Part shown: positions 42,944-51,577 of the stretch, piece by piece
Layout of the letters: every line of letters begins with the position of its first letter
How positions within the stretch are numbered: position 1 is the first letter of the stretch
NCBI RefSeq assembly: GCF_026107415.2
Contig: NZ_JAPCHX010000007.1
Span: 1-64,000, forward strand
DNA length: 64,000 nucleotides
Direction: 5' to 3'
From: Microbacterium sp. MPKO10
Lineage (GTDB): Bacteria > Actinomycetota > Actinomycetes > Actinomycetales > Microbacteriaceae
Program-made: the position numbers and the translations under genes
Notes under the pieces: model-generated
Seen by the model: only the letters and a program-made list of their open reading frames with translations
What the model was told of the DNA's origin: nothing
Database searches by the model: none

Positions 42944-45121
42944 ATGGCTAGCGTGAGTAACGGGCACGTGTCCGCTGGCTCGAGGCCGTGGTGGGAATGG
43001 GCGCACCGGTGGGGGCAGACGAACCTCGTCGAAGTCGATGTCGATCGGTTTGACATTGAGTGGTGGCGCGCCCAATGGGCGCACACGCGGACTCAGGGAA
43101 TTATCGTCAACTGCGGCGGAATCGCAGCGTACTACCCCACGAAGCTACCGAGCCACAAGGCGGTGCCGGGAGTTGAGAATCGAGACCTGTTCGGAGAGAT
43201 TCTCGCCGCAGCGAGGAGCGACGGTCTAGCGGTCGTCGCACGGCTCGACTCTAATCGCGCAGACGGGGACGTTCTTGCCGAGCATCCGGAATGGTTCTGT
43301 CACGACCGAGAGGGTGCTCCGTACCGCCGAGGCGACAAATATGCAACGTGCATCAACAGCGGTTACTACAATGAGTTCATCCCATCGGTCCTGCGAGAGG
43401 TGAGTGAAGGCTACCGACCGGATGCGTTCGCAGACAACGGCTGGGCGGGGCTTGATCGGCGAAACATCTGCTACTGCGAGCACTGCGAGCGTCGCTTCTT
43501 CGAGTGGTCGAGAAGAGAACTTCCGAAGGGCGTGAACTGGAATGACGACGTCTATCGCCAATGGATCGAGTGGGGGTATGCGCGACGGACGGAGCTATGG
43601 CGTCACAACAACAGAGTGACGCGCGCCGCGGGCGGAGATACCTGCGTCTGGATCGGCATGCTGCACGGCCAGCTCGCTCACAACTCCGCAGTTTTTCAAG
43701 ACATCGCAGCCCTGGTCACCCACACGCCCGTGGTCATGGTCGATTTCCAGCGCCGAAAAGCCGAAGGAGGGTTCGAGCAGAACGCTGAGGTGGCGAAAAG
43801 ATTCCACAGCATCGCCGGCTGGGATAAGCCCGTGATTGAGAGCATGGCAATGTACGACATGGGCGCACCGGCATTTCGCTTGTCGAGTATGCCCCATGCT
43901 GAAGCAGAGCTTTGGATGACGGAGGGCTGGGCAGGTGGGATGGTGCCGTGGTGGCACCATATCGGCGCTGTGCACGACGATAAGCGCCAGTACGAAACCG
44001 CCGCGGGCCTGTTGAGCTGGCACGCGGCGAACGACGAAGTTCTGCAGGATCGAGTACCCGCGGCGAATGTTGGAGTCGTCTGGTCGCAACGCAATCTCGA
44101 CTTCTACGGCAGAGACGATGCGGCGAACACAGCTGAATCTCCGTACGCCGGTGTGACGAAGGTTCTGGTGGCAGAAAGCATCCCGTTTGTCCCTGTTCAC
44201 ATCGATGCAATCGCCAACACTGACGTTGACGTGCTCGTGCTCCCCGACATTGCCATCATGTCTGATGCCCAATGTGACCATGTCAGACGTTTCGTGGAGC
44301 GCGGCGGGTCACTTGTGGTGACCGGAACGACGAGTGCTCGAGACGAGAACGGTCGCGTGCGACACGATTTCGGCCTGGCGGACCTCATGGGCGCTCATTA
44401 CACGCACCGGGCGCGCGGTGCAGTTTCCAGACCGCCGGAATCCATCGAAATCTGGGATCGTCACAGCTACTTGCGCATTGTCGAGAGTCACGGCGAGCGT
44501 CATCCCACCGTTGCTGGGCTCGAGGGCACGGGAACGATCTCGTTCGGCGGGCACCTGCCTGAGATCGTCGTGGATCCAGATCGGGACGTTCCTTTGACCT
44601 TCGTGCCCGAGTTTCCTATCTTCCCTCCCGAGACGAGCTGGATGCGTACTCCAGAGACCGATATTCCGGCCCTTGTGGCAACCGAGATCGACAGCGGGCC
44701 ACGCATCGTCTACATCCCGGCAGATCTCGATCGCTGTGCGTTTCGCGAAGAGCAGCCTGATCATGTGCGGGTCATCGCGAACTCGCTGGCCTGGGCGTTG
44801 AACGGGAGAGGGCGGATCAAGGTCGAGTGCCAGGCACCGGTCAACAGCAATGTCTATCGGCGGCACGACGGATTCGTCGTTCACATCAACAACCTCATCA
44901 CCACCACATCGACGCCGGGGCGGCAAGCCGATGTCGTGCCATACGGTCCTGTTGGCGTGCGCCTCCGAGTCGACGACGGTGCGCGAATTCGCCGAGTCGT
45001 TGGCCTCGTGGATTCGGGAGACCTCCCGTTTGAGATCCATGACCAATGGGTGACCTTTGTCGTCCCCACCATCGCAGCCCACGAGGTTATCCACATTGAG
45101 TCGGAGAACCATCATGGCTAA
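42944..45121 (+). CDS. Putative glycoside hydrolase, GHL6/beta-galactosidase-trimerisation type, copy 3
   Basis: A 725-residue cytoplasmic protein. It shares with the copies at 22875 and 34746 the early VNCGGIAAYYPT, the Cys motif CYCEHC after FADNGWAGLDRRN, and the later VLVLPDIAIMSDAQ and FVERGGSLVVTG of the trimerisation-like domain. Overall it is nearer copy 2 in length and layout. ATG at 42944 has GGGGG ten bases upstream; a TTG three codons earlier is also possible. It overlaps the alpha/beta hydrolase gene by eight bases. Confidence 0.7.
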   Translation: MASVSNGHVSAGSRPWWEWAHRWGQTNLVEVDVDRFDIEWWRAQWAHTRTQGIIVNCGGIAAYYPTKLPSHKAVPGVENRDLFGEILAAARSDGLAVVARLDSNRADGDVLAEHPEWFCHDREGAPYRRGDKYATCINSGYYNEFIPSVLREVSEGYRPDAFADNGWAGLDRRNICYCEHCERRFFEWSRRELPKGVNWNDDVYRQWIEWGYARRTELWRHNNRVTRAAGGDTCVWIGMLHGQLAHNSAVFQDIAALVTHTPVVMVDFQRRKAEGGFEQNAEVAKRFHSIAGWDKPVIESMAMYDMGAPAFRLSSMPHAEAELWMTEGWAGGMVPWWHHIGAVHDDKRQYETAAGLLSWHAANDEVLQDRVPAANVGVVWSQRNLDFYGRDDAANTAESPYAGVTKVLVAESIPFVPVHIDAIANTDVDVLVLPDIAIMSDAQCDHVRRFVERGGSLVVTGTTSARDENGRVRHDFGLADLMGAHYTHRARGAVSRPPESIEIWDRHSYLRIVESHGERHPTVAGLEGTGTISFGGHLPEIVVDPDRDVPLTFVPEFPIFPPETSWMRTPETDIPALVATEIDSGPRIVYIPADLDRCAFREEQPDHVRVIANSLAWALNGRGRIKVECQAPVNSNVYRRHDGFVVHINNLITTTSTPGRQADVVPYGPVGVRLRVDDGARIRRVVGLVDSGDLPFEIHDQWVTFVVPTIAAHEVIHIESENHHG

Positions 45122-45917
45122 CGTCAGATTATCTCGTCGGTGGTTCAGATCCACTGGGCCTGACGCGTCAGAGGTCGTCGTTCTTCTCGGGTCCCTTGGT
45201 TCCGATCGCACGATCTGGGGGCGACAGATCCCAGCTCTTACGGATTCATTCAACGTGCTGCACATTGACCATCGAGGGCATGGGGATTCTCCGTCGTACC
45301 CAGGCCCGTATTCCTTGAACGACCTGAGCGGTGACGTTATTGAGGTGCTCGACGATGAGTGTGTTGAGCGCGCGCATATTGTCGGAATCTCGCTGGGCGG
45401 CATGATTGCCATGGACCTCGCGCTCCGCACGTGTGCGCGCGTCTCGAGCCTTGCGGTGATGTGCAGCTCTGCGAAGCTGCCTCCTGCGCAGAGCTGGACT
45501 GCGCGAGCTCGTCGCGTCGCCGAGGAGGGTACGAGCGCGATTGCAGACGATGTAGTTTCGCGCTGGTTTACAGCAGAGTTCGCAGCACGGCATCCTCTGG
45601 CGGTCAAGCGGATGGTATCGATGATCAGCGCGACATCATCCGAGGGTTATGCAGGATGCTGTCAGGCGATCGCTGGAGTCGACCTCGTGCCTCGATTAGC
45701 GCAGATACAGCAGCCCCTCTTGGCAATAGCAGGCCGCGGAGACCGCGCGACTCCCGCAGAGCACCTCGAGCTTGTCGCGTCTCGTGCCGCGAACGCGCGG
45801 CTCGAGATGGTACCCGGGGCGCATCTCGCAACTGTCGAGAACGACGTGATGGTGAACGATCTTCTTCGGGGCCATCTTGATGCTGCGGCGGAACGAAGTG
45901 CTCGGGGTGAGAGCTGA
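45114..45917 (+). CDS. Alpha/beta-fold hydrolase, enol-lactonase-like
   Basis: A 267-residue alpha/beta hydrolase. The nucleophile elbow is GISLGG (Ser about 97), acid GRGDRATP and His in GAHLATVE complete the triad; the layout is like 3-oxoadipate enol-lactonase (PcaD) and related lactonases or esterases. ATG at 45114 has GGAGAA six bases upstream. Because it is cotranscribed with a glycosidase-like gene, it may remove an ester group or open a lactone on the carbohydrate. No signal peptide is seen. Confidence 0.75.
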   Translation: MANVRLSRRWFRSTGPDASEVVVLLGSLGSDRTIWGRQIPALTDSFNVLHIDHRGHGDSPSYPGPYSLNDLSGDVIEVLDDECVERAHIVGISLGGMIAMDLALRTCARVSSLAVMCSSAKLPPAQSWTARARRVAEEGTSAIADDVVSRWFTAEFAARHPLAVKRMVSMISATSSEGYAGCCQAIAGVDLVPRLAQIQQPLLAIAGRGDRATPAEHLELVASRAANARLEMVPGAHLATVENDVMVNDLLRGHLDAAAERSARGES

Positions 45918-46030
45918 CAGCGGAGGCAACCCACACTGCTGCTGAGAAGACATCCAGGGCGCGGAAATATCACCGAACCCTCTCAGAAAAGCTAACCAAG
46001 AAATGGCCCCAGACCGGGGGTAAAACGAAA

Positions 46031-46058
46031 GGATGCCGGATGCCGGATGCCGGATGCC
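46031..46058 (+). repeat. Four perfect tandem copies of GGATGCC
   Basis: The 7-base unit GGATGCC is repeated four times without change, ending 11 bases before the ATG at 46070. It would occupy the leader of the membrane-protein gene, where a ribosome binding site is expected. Seven-base units are prone to slippage, so copy number may vary among strains. Confidence 0.8.
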
Positions 46059-46069
46059 ACATTTGAACT

Positions 46070-46798
46070 ATGAGTATGCCTCCCCCACAAGACACACAGT
46101 TCGCACAGCCGCAATCGCACCCGACACCTCAGAAAGCGGGGAACGGTCTCGGGCTCGCAGCAATGATCGTCGGAATAGTGGCCTTTGTCGGTGCGTTCGT
46201 CCCGTTCGTCAATTATGCGTCTGGCTTTCTTGCCTTCGTCGGACTGGTGCTGGGAATCATCGCGCTATGTCTGAAGGGCAAGCGTAAAGGCGCAGCCACA
46301 GCCGGCGCCGTGATTTCCGGTATTGCACTCGTGCTTTCGATCGTGATGGCGATGGTATACACCTCGATTTTTGCTACCGCGGTCAGCGAGTCGATCGAAG
46401 AATCATTGACCGAGAGCACGTCGCAGCCAGCCCCGGATTCCGCGGCTGAAGAGGACGAAGGCGACGACGACGCGCAGACAAGCGACGAGGTGATCATCGT
46501 CTATGAGGTGACAGGCGAGTCGACGAGTGCGACGATCAGTTACTCCACGTACAACGATGGCAATTTTGGCACGGAGCAGTCGACCGGCACAGAACTGCCG
46601 TTTACAAAGGAGGTGGCAGTCACCCCAAGCGGCGACTTCGACTGGTCGAGCTACACGCTTGTGGCGATGAACGGGATCGATGACGAGGGTGAGATCACCT
46701 GTTCCATCACGATCAATGGCGAAGTGGTGTCAGAACAAACATCTACCGGTGAACTCGCAACCGCAACCTGCTCGTCATCGTCTTTCGGCTACGACTAA
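46070..46798 (+). CDS. Small membrane protein (DUF4190-like) with MmpS-like C-terminal domain
   Basis: A 242-residue protein. A proline/glutamine-rich cytoplasmic start is followed by two or three membrane helices (about 26-50, 50-68 and 80-108, the DUF4190-like layout with LGIIALCLKGKRKGAA). An acidic linker (EEDEGDDDAQTSDE) leads to an extracellular domain with VYEVTGESTSATISY and ITCSITINGEVVSEQTSTGELATATC, the same MmpS-like pattern as in the PASTA protein at 201-1382. No clear Shine-Dalgarno precedes the ATG; the GGATGCC repeat lies there. Function is unknown. Confidence 0.7.
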   Translation: MSMPPPQDTQFAQPQSHPTPQKAGNGLGLAAMIVGIVAFVGAFVPFVNYASGFLAFVGLVLGIIALCLKGKRKGAATAGAVISGIALVLSIVMAMVYTSIFATAVSESIEESLTESTSQPAPDSAAEEDEGDDDAQTSDEVIIVYEVTGESTSATISYSTYNDGNFGTEQSTGTELPFTKEVAVTPSGDFDWSSYTLVAMNGIDDEGEITCSITINGEVVSEQTSTGELATATCSSSSFGYD

Positions 46799-46845
46799 AC
46801 GATTCAACATGTGCAGCAACGCATGCTGCGCGTCGGCAGACATGC

Positions 46846-46876
46846 GAAGGGCCGGGTGCAAAGCCCCCGGCCCTTC
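46846..46876. terminator. Terminator hairpin
   Basis: GAAGGGCCGGG (46846-46856) pairs perfectly with CCCGGCCCTTC (46866-46876) over a 9-base loop. It lies between the convergent membrane-protein gene (ends 46798) and reductase gene (ends 46960) and can serve both. Confidence 0.85.
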
Positions 46877-46959
46877 TGCACTTTCCGGAAGCGTGAGCGC
46901 TCCGTGTCGAGAGACTCGCTTCCGAGTGCGCGGCTTTCCCTGGCGTCGTGGCCCTCAGC

Positions 46960-47580
46960 TCACTGCAGCAGCGTGAATCCTGACTCATAGCGCGTCTTGC
47001 CGAGCGCCGCCATGATGATCTGCAGAAAGCCCATCGCCTCGAGTTCTCGCGCGCGGGTCAGGGGGCCGACGTCGACGGCTCGCATTCCCGACGCCTCGAT
47101 GAGCTGCGCAACCGCCATCTTCGCGTCGGCGAAGTCGCCGGCATACAGCACGGTCGTAGTCGTTGTGCCGTTCGTGCCGCTGGCGAGCGTATCGCCAAGA
47201 TTGACGTTGAACGCCTTCACGACACCCGCGCCCTCGGGAAGCATCTGGGCGAGCTCGGCCGCCGTCGACGAATCGGCGGGCGACGTCAATTCGTCGTAAG
47301 TGGAAAAGTCGATGGGGTTGCTGATATCGACGATGACCTTCTCGCTGAGCTGATCACGGTAATGATCGAGGATGCTCGCATACGCGACGTAGGGCACGGC
47401 GAGCACGACGATGTCGCCGGTGAGCTCATCGCCCATCACCCCGTATGCGAAACCTGGACGCGCCGCGGAGGGGCTTGTCGCACTACGTTTGATGATCTGA
47501 ATGCTGGCGCCTGCCCGCATGGCGACCTCGGCGATCGCCCCGCTCATCTTTCCGCTGCCAATGATGCTGATCGATGTCAT
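46960..47580 (-). CDS. NADPH-dependent F420 reductase-like oxidoreductase
   Basis: A 206-residue Rossmann protein of the F420-oxidoreductase/NADP-binding family. The dinucleotide motif is IIGSGKMSGAIAEVA; VIVDISNPIDF and VKAFNVNLGD are family hallmarks. It overlaps the flavin monooxygenase gene by four bases, so it may recycle a reduced cofactor or reduce a product in the same pathway. Whether it uses F420 or only NADP cannot be told. Confidence 0.75.
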   Translation of the reverse strand: MTSISIIGSGKMSGAIAEVAMRAGASIQIIKRSATSPSAARPGFAYGVMGDELTGDIVVLAVPYVAYASILDHYRDQLSEKVIVDISNPIDFSTYDELTSPADSSTAAELAQMLPEGAGVVKAFNVNLGDTLASGTNGTTTTTVLYAGDFADAKMAVAQLIEASGMRAVDVGPLTRARELEAMGFLQIIMAALGKTRYESGFTLLQ

Positions 47581-48797
47581 GCGTACTGTACCTTTCTGAA
47601 TCGAGCGAGTGCTTTCTCGGCCACTTTCTGTGCGTCGTAGTCGAACACAGCGCTTCGGCGAAAGTCCCGGCCGACGCGGATGTCAGCGTCGCGCTTCTTA
47701 AGGTCCGCGAATTCGTACTGCGCATCAAACATGGCGCCGGCCCGGCGAGACCCGTGCTGAAGAATCGCCGTACGCTGCATGCGTACGGCCGTGTAGCGCC
47801 GGAACGCCTCGGGAATGTCCGAGACGTCGTCGGCTGTCGCAAGAAAAGTAGCGAGGGCCATGCTGTCTTCGATCGCCTGGTTCACTCCCTGCCCTTGATG
47901 GGGCAGCATTGTGTGTGCGGCATCACCGAGTAACGTGATCGGCCCGCGTGACCAGTTGGTGAGGGGCTCGTGGTCGAAGAGGCCCCACCAGAACGTCTTG
48001 TCGATGAGGCTGATGAAGTGCTGAAGTCGAGGGTCCCAGCCGTCTCCGGCGAACTCCGCGGCAAGTTCACTGACCTCCGCCGGGCCCGACCAGGGCCCGT
48101 TGAGAGGCCTGTCGCTGGGGATGCCCGCGACAAAGTTAAAGAGTTTGCGCTGCTGAAGTGGGTAGCACATGAAGTGCCGGCTGTTGCCCATCCACACTTG
48201 GCTGATCATGGGCCAGTCTTCGGGCAGCCGAGACGCGTCGACAACTCCCCGGTACGCCATATACCCGGAATACACAGGCTCAGGATGCTGTCCCAAGGCG
48301 TTCCGCACGACCGAATGAATGCCGTCAGCTCCGATCACAGCGTCGAAGACGTCGTCAACGCCGTTCTCGAATGTCACCCGAACTCCCGAGTCCAGAGTCT
48401 CGACCGAGTTCAGCCGGTGGTTGAGACGCACCGTGTCGGGATCAACGGCCTGTGCCAGGGCGCTGATGAGGTCCGGTCGGTACATCCCGATGTTCTGATA
48501 ATTCTTCGCGGTGTCTTCCCACGCGGCATCGGTGACCATGTTCCCCATGGCGTCGAGGTAGACACCGTGTCCGTCAGGGACCGCTCCCAATTGTCGGATC
48601 GGCTCAAGCACACCGAGCCTGTCGAGAACACGTGCGGCATTGGGAGCGACCGTGACGCCAGCGCCCACCTCTCCCAGTTGACTCGCCTGCTCGAACACGG
48701 TGACCTGGACTCCAGCGATCTTCGTCAGAGCGATGGCGGCGGTGAGCCCGCCTAGCCCTCCACCGACGACCGCGATCCTGGTGGTCTTATCTACCAT
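47577..48797 (-). CDS. FAD-dependent aromatic hydroxylase (salicylate/3-hydroxybenzoate hydroxylase family)
   Basis: A 406-residue class A flavoprotein monooxygenase. It has the N-terminal FAD motif VVGGGLGGLTAA, the middle DG motif VIGADGIHS, and the GD motif LLGDAAHTMLPHQGQG. Such enzymes hydroxylate phenolic acids with NAD(P)H and oxygen. AAGGAG precedes the ATG. With an MHS transporter upstream and a LysR gene beyond, it forms a small aromatic-acid module. The exact substrate is unknown. Confidence 0.85.
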   Translation of the reverse strand: MVDKTTRIAVVGGGLGGLTAAIALTKIAGVQVTVFEQASQLGEVGAGVTVAPNAARVLDRLGVLEPIRQLGAVPDGHGVYLDAMGNMVTDAAWEDTAKNYQNIGMYRPDLISALAQAVDPDTVRLNHRLNSVETLDSGVRVTFENGVDDVFDAVIGADGIHSVVRNALGQHPEPVYSGYMAYRGVVDASRLPEDWPMISQVWMGNSRHFMCYPLQQRKLFNFVAGIPSDRPLNGPWSGPAEVSELAAEFAGDGWDPRLQHFISLIDKTFWWGLFDHEPLTNWSRGPITLLGDAAHTMLPHQGQGVNQAIEDSMALATFLATADDVSDIPEAFRRYTAVRMQRTAILQHGSRRAGAMFDAQYEFADLKKRDADIRVGRDFRRSAVFDYDAQKVAEKALARFRKVQYA

Positions 48798-48843
48798 TTC
48801 TTCTCCTTAACTGTCGACCGGTGTGCGTATCTCCTGCGCATAC

Positions 48844-50241
48844 CTAACGGTTCTCTGCCGGCTCATGCTCGGCCGAATTGGTCGCGAACATGGTGGCTCC
48901 ACTCGCCTGCTCCGCCTCGTGATCGGGGCCGAGGGGGATGCCGGGGCGATCGCGCAGACACAGCGCGGCTCCCGCTCCGAGAAGAGTCGCCACGAGGAGA
49001 TACGCCGAGACAGAGGCCGCGGTGCCCGTGGCTTCCAACAGTGCTTGCGAGATCATGGGAGCGAACGCCCCACCCAGGACGGCGCCAATCGCGTAGGCGA
49101 TCGAGACACCCGTGAAACGAATGGATGCTGGAAAAATCTCCGCGTACCACGTAGCCAACGGTCCGTACGTGAGGCCGAGTCCGATCGAGATCAGCACCAG
49201 TGCGGCGTAAAGTCCGAACAGCGTCCCCGTGTCGACAAGCCAGAAGATCGGGAAGGCCACGACGGCCTGCAGGCCGAAACCGATCAAGAAGGTGTTCCGC
49301 CGCCCAATTACATCGGACAGGTAGCCTGCGGCAAGAGTTGAGAAGAACCACATTGCTGCCGCGACGACTGCAGCGATGAGTACGGAGGTGGTGTCCATGT
49401 TCTGCGCGTTGATCGCGTAATTGTTGAGGAAGCCACCCGTTGTCATGTAGCCGGGAACACCGTTCCCTACGAATACGAGCGCCGCAAGGATGACGAGATA
49501 CCAGTGGCGTTTGAACAGCGCGACGAGCGGAACCTTCGTTTGTGCACCACGCTGGGCAATCTCGGTGAACACAGGACTCTCTTCCACCGCACGGCGGATG
49601 AGGAAGCCCACGCCGATGAGGACGACGCTCAGCAGAAACGGCACACGCCAACCCCACTGCAGGTAGGCGTCGCCGGGTGAGATCACGCCCGTCATGAGGG
49701 CAGTCATGCCCGAGGCGAGAAGAAAGCCGAGAGGGACGCCGAGTTGGGGCCAAGAGCCCGCGCGGCCGCGGCGATTCGCTGGAGCGTGCTCGACGGCCAT
49801 CAGAACTGCCCCGCCCCATTCGCCGCCGGCTGAGAGGCCCTGAAGAATGCGCAGAATGAGGAGGGCGATCGGTGCCGTGACGCCGATCTGCGCGTAAGTG
49901 GGCAGCGTGCCGACCAGGGTTGTCGCTCCGCCCATCAGCAAGAGCGTGATGACGAGCATCGCACGACGCCCGATCAGATCGCCGAAGTGCCCCGCGAGAA
50001 CCGCGCCGAGCGGGCGAAAGAGAAAGGAGATGCCAACCGTGGCGAGGGAGAGCAGAAGTCCGATGTCCTCGCCAGCAGGCTTGAAGAAGAGCTGAGCAAA
50101 CACAAGGCCTGCGCTCGTCGCGTAGATGAAGAAGTCGTACCACTCAATGGTGGTGCCGATGATTGTCGCAAAGGCGATGCGTCGCTGAGAGGTCGGATTT
50201 CCGGTAGCGCGTGTGGAGCTCATCGTTGTCCCTAACGTCAT
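48844..50241 (-). CDS. MFS transporter, metabolite:H+ symporter (MHS) family
   Basis: A 465-residue, twelve-helix transporter. MHS marks are IGTTIEWYDFFIYAT in helix 1, FGDLIGRRAML, SAGGEWGGAVLM and RRAVEESPVF. The family carries mono- and dicarboxylates such as aromatic acids, citrate or alpha-ketoglutarate with protons. ATG at 50241 has GGAAGGG upstream; an internal ATG at 50223 is also possible. It is divergent from LysR and upstream of the monooxygenase, so it probably imports that enzyme's substrate. Confidence 0.85.
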   Translation of the reverse strand: MTLGTTMSSTRATGNPTSQRRIAFATIIGTTIEWYDFFIYATSAGLVFAQLFFKPAGEDIGLLLSLATVGISFLFRPLGAVLAGHFGDLIGRRAMLVITLLLMGGATTLVGTLPTYAQIGVTAPIALLILRILQGLSAGGEWGGAVLMAVEHAPANRRGRAGSWPQLGVPLGFLLASGMTALMTGVISPGDAYLQWGWRVPFLLSVVLIGVGFLIRRAVEESPVFTEIAQRGAQTKVPLVALFKRHWYLVILAALVFVGNGVPGYMTTGGFLNNYAINAQNMDTTSVLIAAVVAAAMWFFSTLAAGYLSDVIGRRNTFLIGFGLQAVVAFPIFWLVDTGTLFGLYAALVLISIGLGLTYGPLATWYAEIFPASIRFTGVSIAYAIGAVLGGAFAPMISQALLEATGTAASVSAYLLVATLLGAGAALCLRDRPGIPLGPDHEAEQASGATMFATNSAEHEPAENR

Positions 50242-50302
50242 TGTTGCCCTTCCAGCAGGAAGGGATCGGGATGTTGTCGCTCCAATAGTGCGACGCATTT
50301 CT

Positions 50303-50319
50303 CTGTGTGTAAATCACAG
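50303..50319. promoter_or_regulatory. Inverted repeat in LysR/MHS divergent promoter
   Basis: CTGTG (50303-50307) and CACAG (50315-50319) flank seven bases, giving a short inverted repeat between the divergent genes. This is the usual place and form (dyad of T-N11-A type size) for a LysR activator site. Confidence 0.4.
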
Positions 50320-50374
50320 TAATACGTGGATATAGTTCGGTATGGCTTAAGAACTTGTTGTGAAATGAGGCACT

Positions 50375-51343
50375 GTGCCTGACGTGAGCATCCGGCAACT
50401 TGAATTATTTTCGGCTCTGCCGAACTTCAACACCTTGAGCGCAGCGGCAGCTCATCTGCACATTTCGGAGTCGGCGCTGTCGCAAGCGATCACCGGACTC
50501 GAGGCCGCGGTGGGAGAGCAACTATGTGTGCGCCGGAAGGCGCGGGGCCTCACTCTGACCCCGGCGGGGCAGCAGTTTGCCAAGCAAGCGCGCCAGATCG
50601 TCGTCGACACCCACGAGCTTGTCCTTGAGGCACGTCGCGGCACGGAGCTTCAGGGGCCCGTCAAGCTCGGCTGCTATTCAAGCTTCGCTACGAGCGTGCT
50701 TCCGGAGCTTCTCGAAGGTTTCCCCAAGCGGCATCCGGGAGTGCACATCGAGGTGATGGTGGGCACGTACGAGGAACTGCTCGCGGCACTCGACGCCGGT
50801 CGGCTCGACGTGGTTCTCGTGTACAACGTGAACCTGCCTGTTGGGTATCGCCGTCGTAAGATCTACGCGACCAGGCTTGAAGCTCATTTGCATCCCAGCC
50901 ATGTGCTCTCTCCGGCCGACACCGTCGACCTGGCGGATCTCGTCAGTGAGCCTCTCGTGCTGTTCCACGCGACTCCGGGCACGATCAACGTCGCTGATGC
51001 GTTCACCGCGCGCGGGCTTGAGCCCCGTGTCGAGACTCGGGTCACCGAGACGAGTCTCGTCGAGGCGCTCGTTGGGCGAGGTGTGGGATACGGACTTCTC
51101 ATGTCGCGGCCCAACGCGCTCCCGATGAGCGTCGAGGGTCGTCCGGTCGTGATCCGCCCCCTTGATCCTCCTGCCACGATTTCGCATGTGGTGGGAATCT
51201 GGCCCGATGACATGAACCTCACACCGCGCGCCTCGGCCCTGCTCGACTTCGCTGCGGAACGATTTGGGGGCGATGGCCGTGTAGACATCGCGCCCGACTC
51301 GCCGACGTCCAAAGATTCCTCGGAGCCCGCACCGCTGTCGTAG
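50375..51343 (+). CDS. LysR-family transcriptional regulator
   Basis: A 322-residue activator-type regulator. The N-terminal helix-turn-helix (FNTLSAAAAHLHISESALSQAITGLEAAVG) and linker are followed by a two-lobed effector domain (about 92-300, starting LQGPVKLGCYSSFA). GTG at 50375 follows GAGG by four bases. It is divergent from the MHS transporter and flavin monooxygenase genes and is expected to activate them when their substrate is present. Confidence 0.9.
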   Translation: MPDVSIRQLELFSALPNFNTLSAAAAHLHISESALSQAITGLEAAVGEQLCVRRKARGLTLTPAGQQFAKQARQIVVDTHELVLEARRGTELQGPVKLGCYSSFATSVLPELLEGFPKRHPGVHIEVMVGTYEELLAALDAGRLDVVLVYNVNLPVGYRRRKIYATRLEAHLHPSHVLSPADTVDLADLVSEPLVLFHATPGTINVADAFTARGLEPRVETRVTETSLVEALVGRGVGYGLLMSRPNALPMSVEGRPVVIRPLDPPATISHVVGIWPDDMNLTPRASALLDFAAERFGGDGRVDIAPDSPTSKDSSEPAPLS

Positions 51344-51509
51344 CACAGGATCGGCTCCGCTGGCTCACCGCCGGTAGCAATGATGACCATGGGGGTGAGG
51401 CTCAGACGCTGCGGACCACTGGCTCCAGCGAGCCAAAGAAGAGTTTCTACGCTGCCATCGGGACCTGACAGTTGCTGAAGCGAGAAGCATAGACATTGTG
51501 ATTAACCGC

Positions 51510-51566
51510 TTGACCAATGCCAAATGTTACTGCTAAGTTGTTGCCTAACCGATTAACCAACCGATT
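51510..51566 (+). promoter_or_regulatory. Promoter region and LacI-type operator of the fructan operon
   Basis: A -35-like TTGACC lies at 51510-51515 with a weak -10 near 51534-51539. AACCGATT occurs at 51547-51554 and again at 51559-51566, separated by AACC, and ATTAACC also occurs at 51501-51507. These repeats resemble LacI-family half-sites and lie just before the GH32-like gene at 51578. The LacI gene at 56281 is the obvious partner. Confidence 0.5.
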
Positions 51567-51577
51567 TTGAGGTAGCA

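Noticed and set aside
44309-45607. 432-codon minus-strand frame opposite the third GHL6 and alpha/beta hydrolase genes
   Set aside because: It covers the junction of two well-supported plus-strand genes and shows no domain.
47970-48755. Plus-strand frame opposite the flavin monooxygenase
   Set aside because: The minus strand has intact FAD and GD motifs; the plus frame has no family features.
48863-50143. 426-codon minus-strand frame within the MHS transporter gene
   Set aside because: Same strand but another frame, rich in Arg/Ser/His, a shadow of the real transporter.
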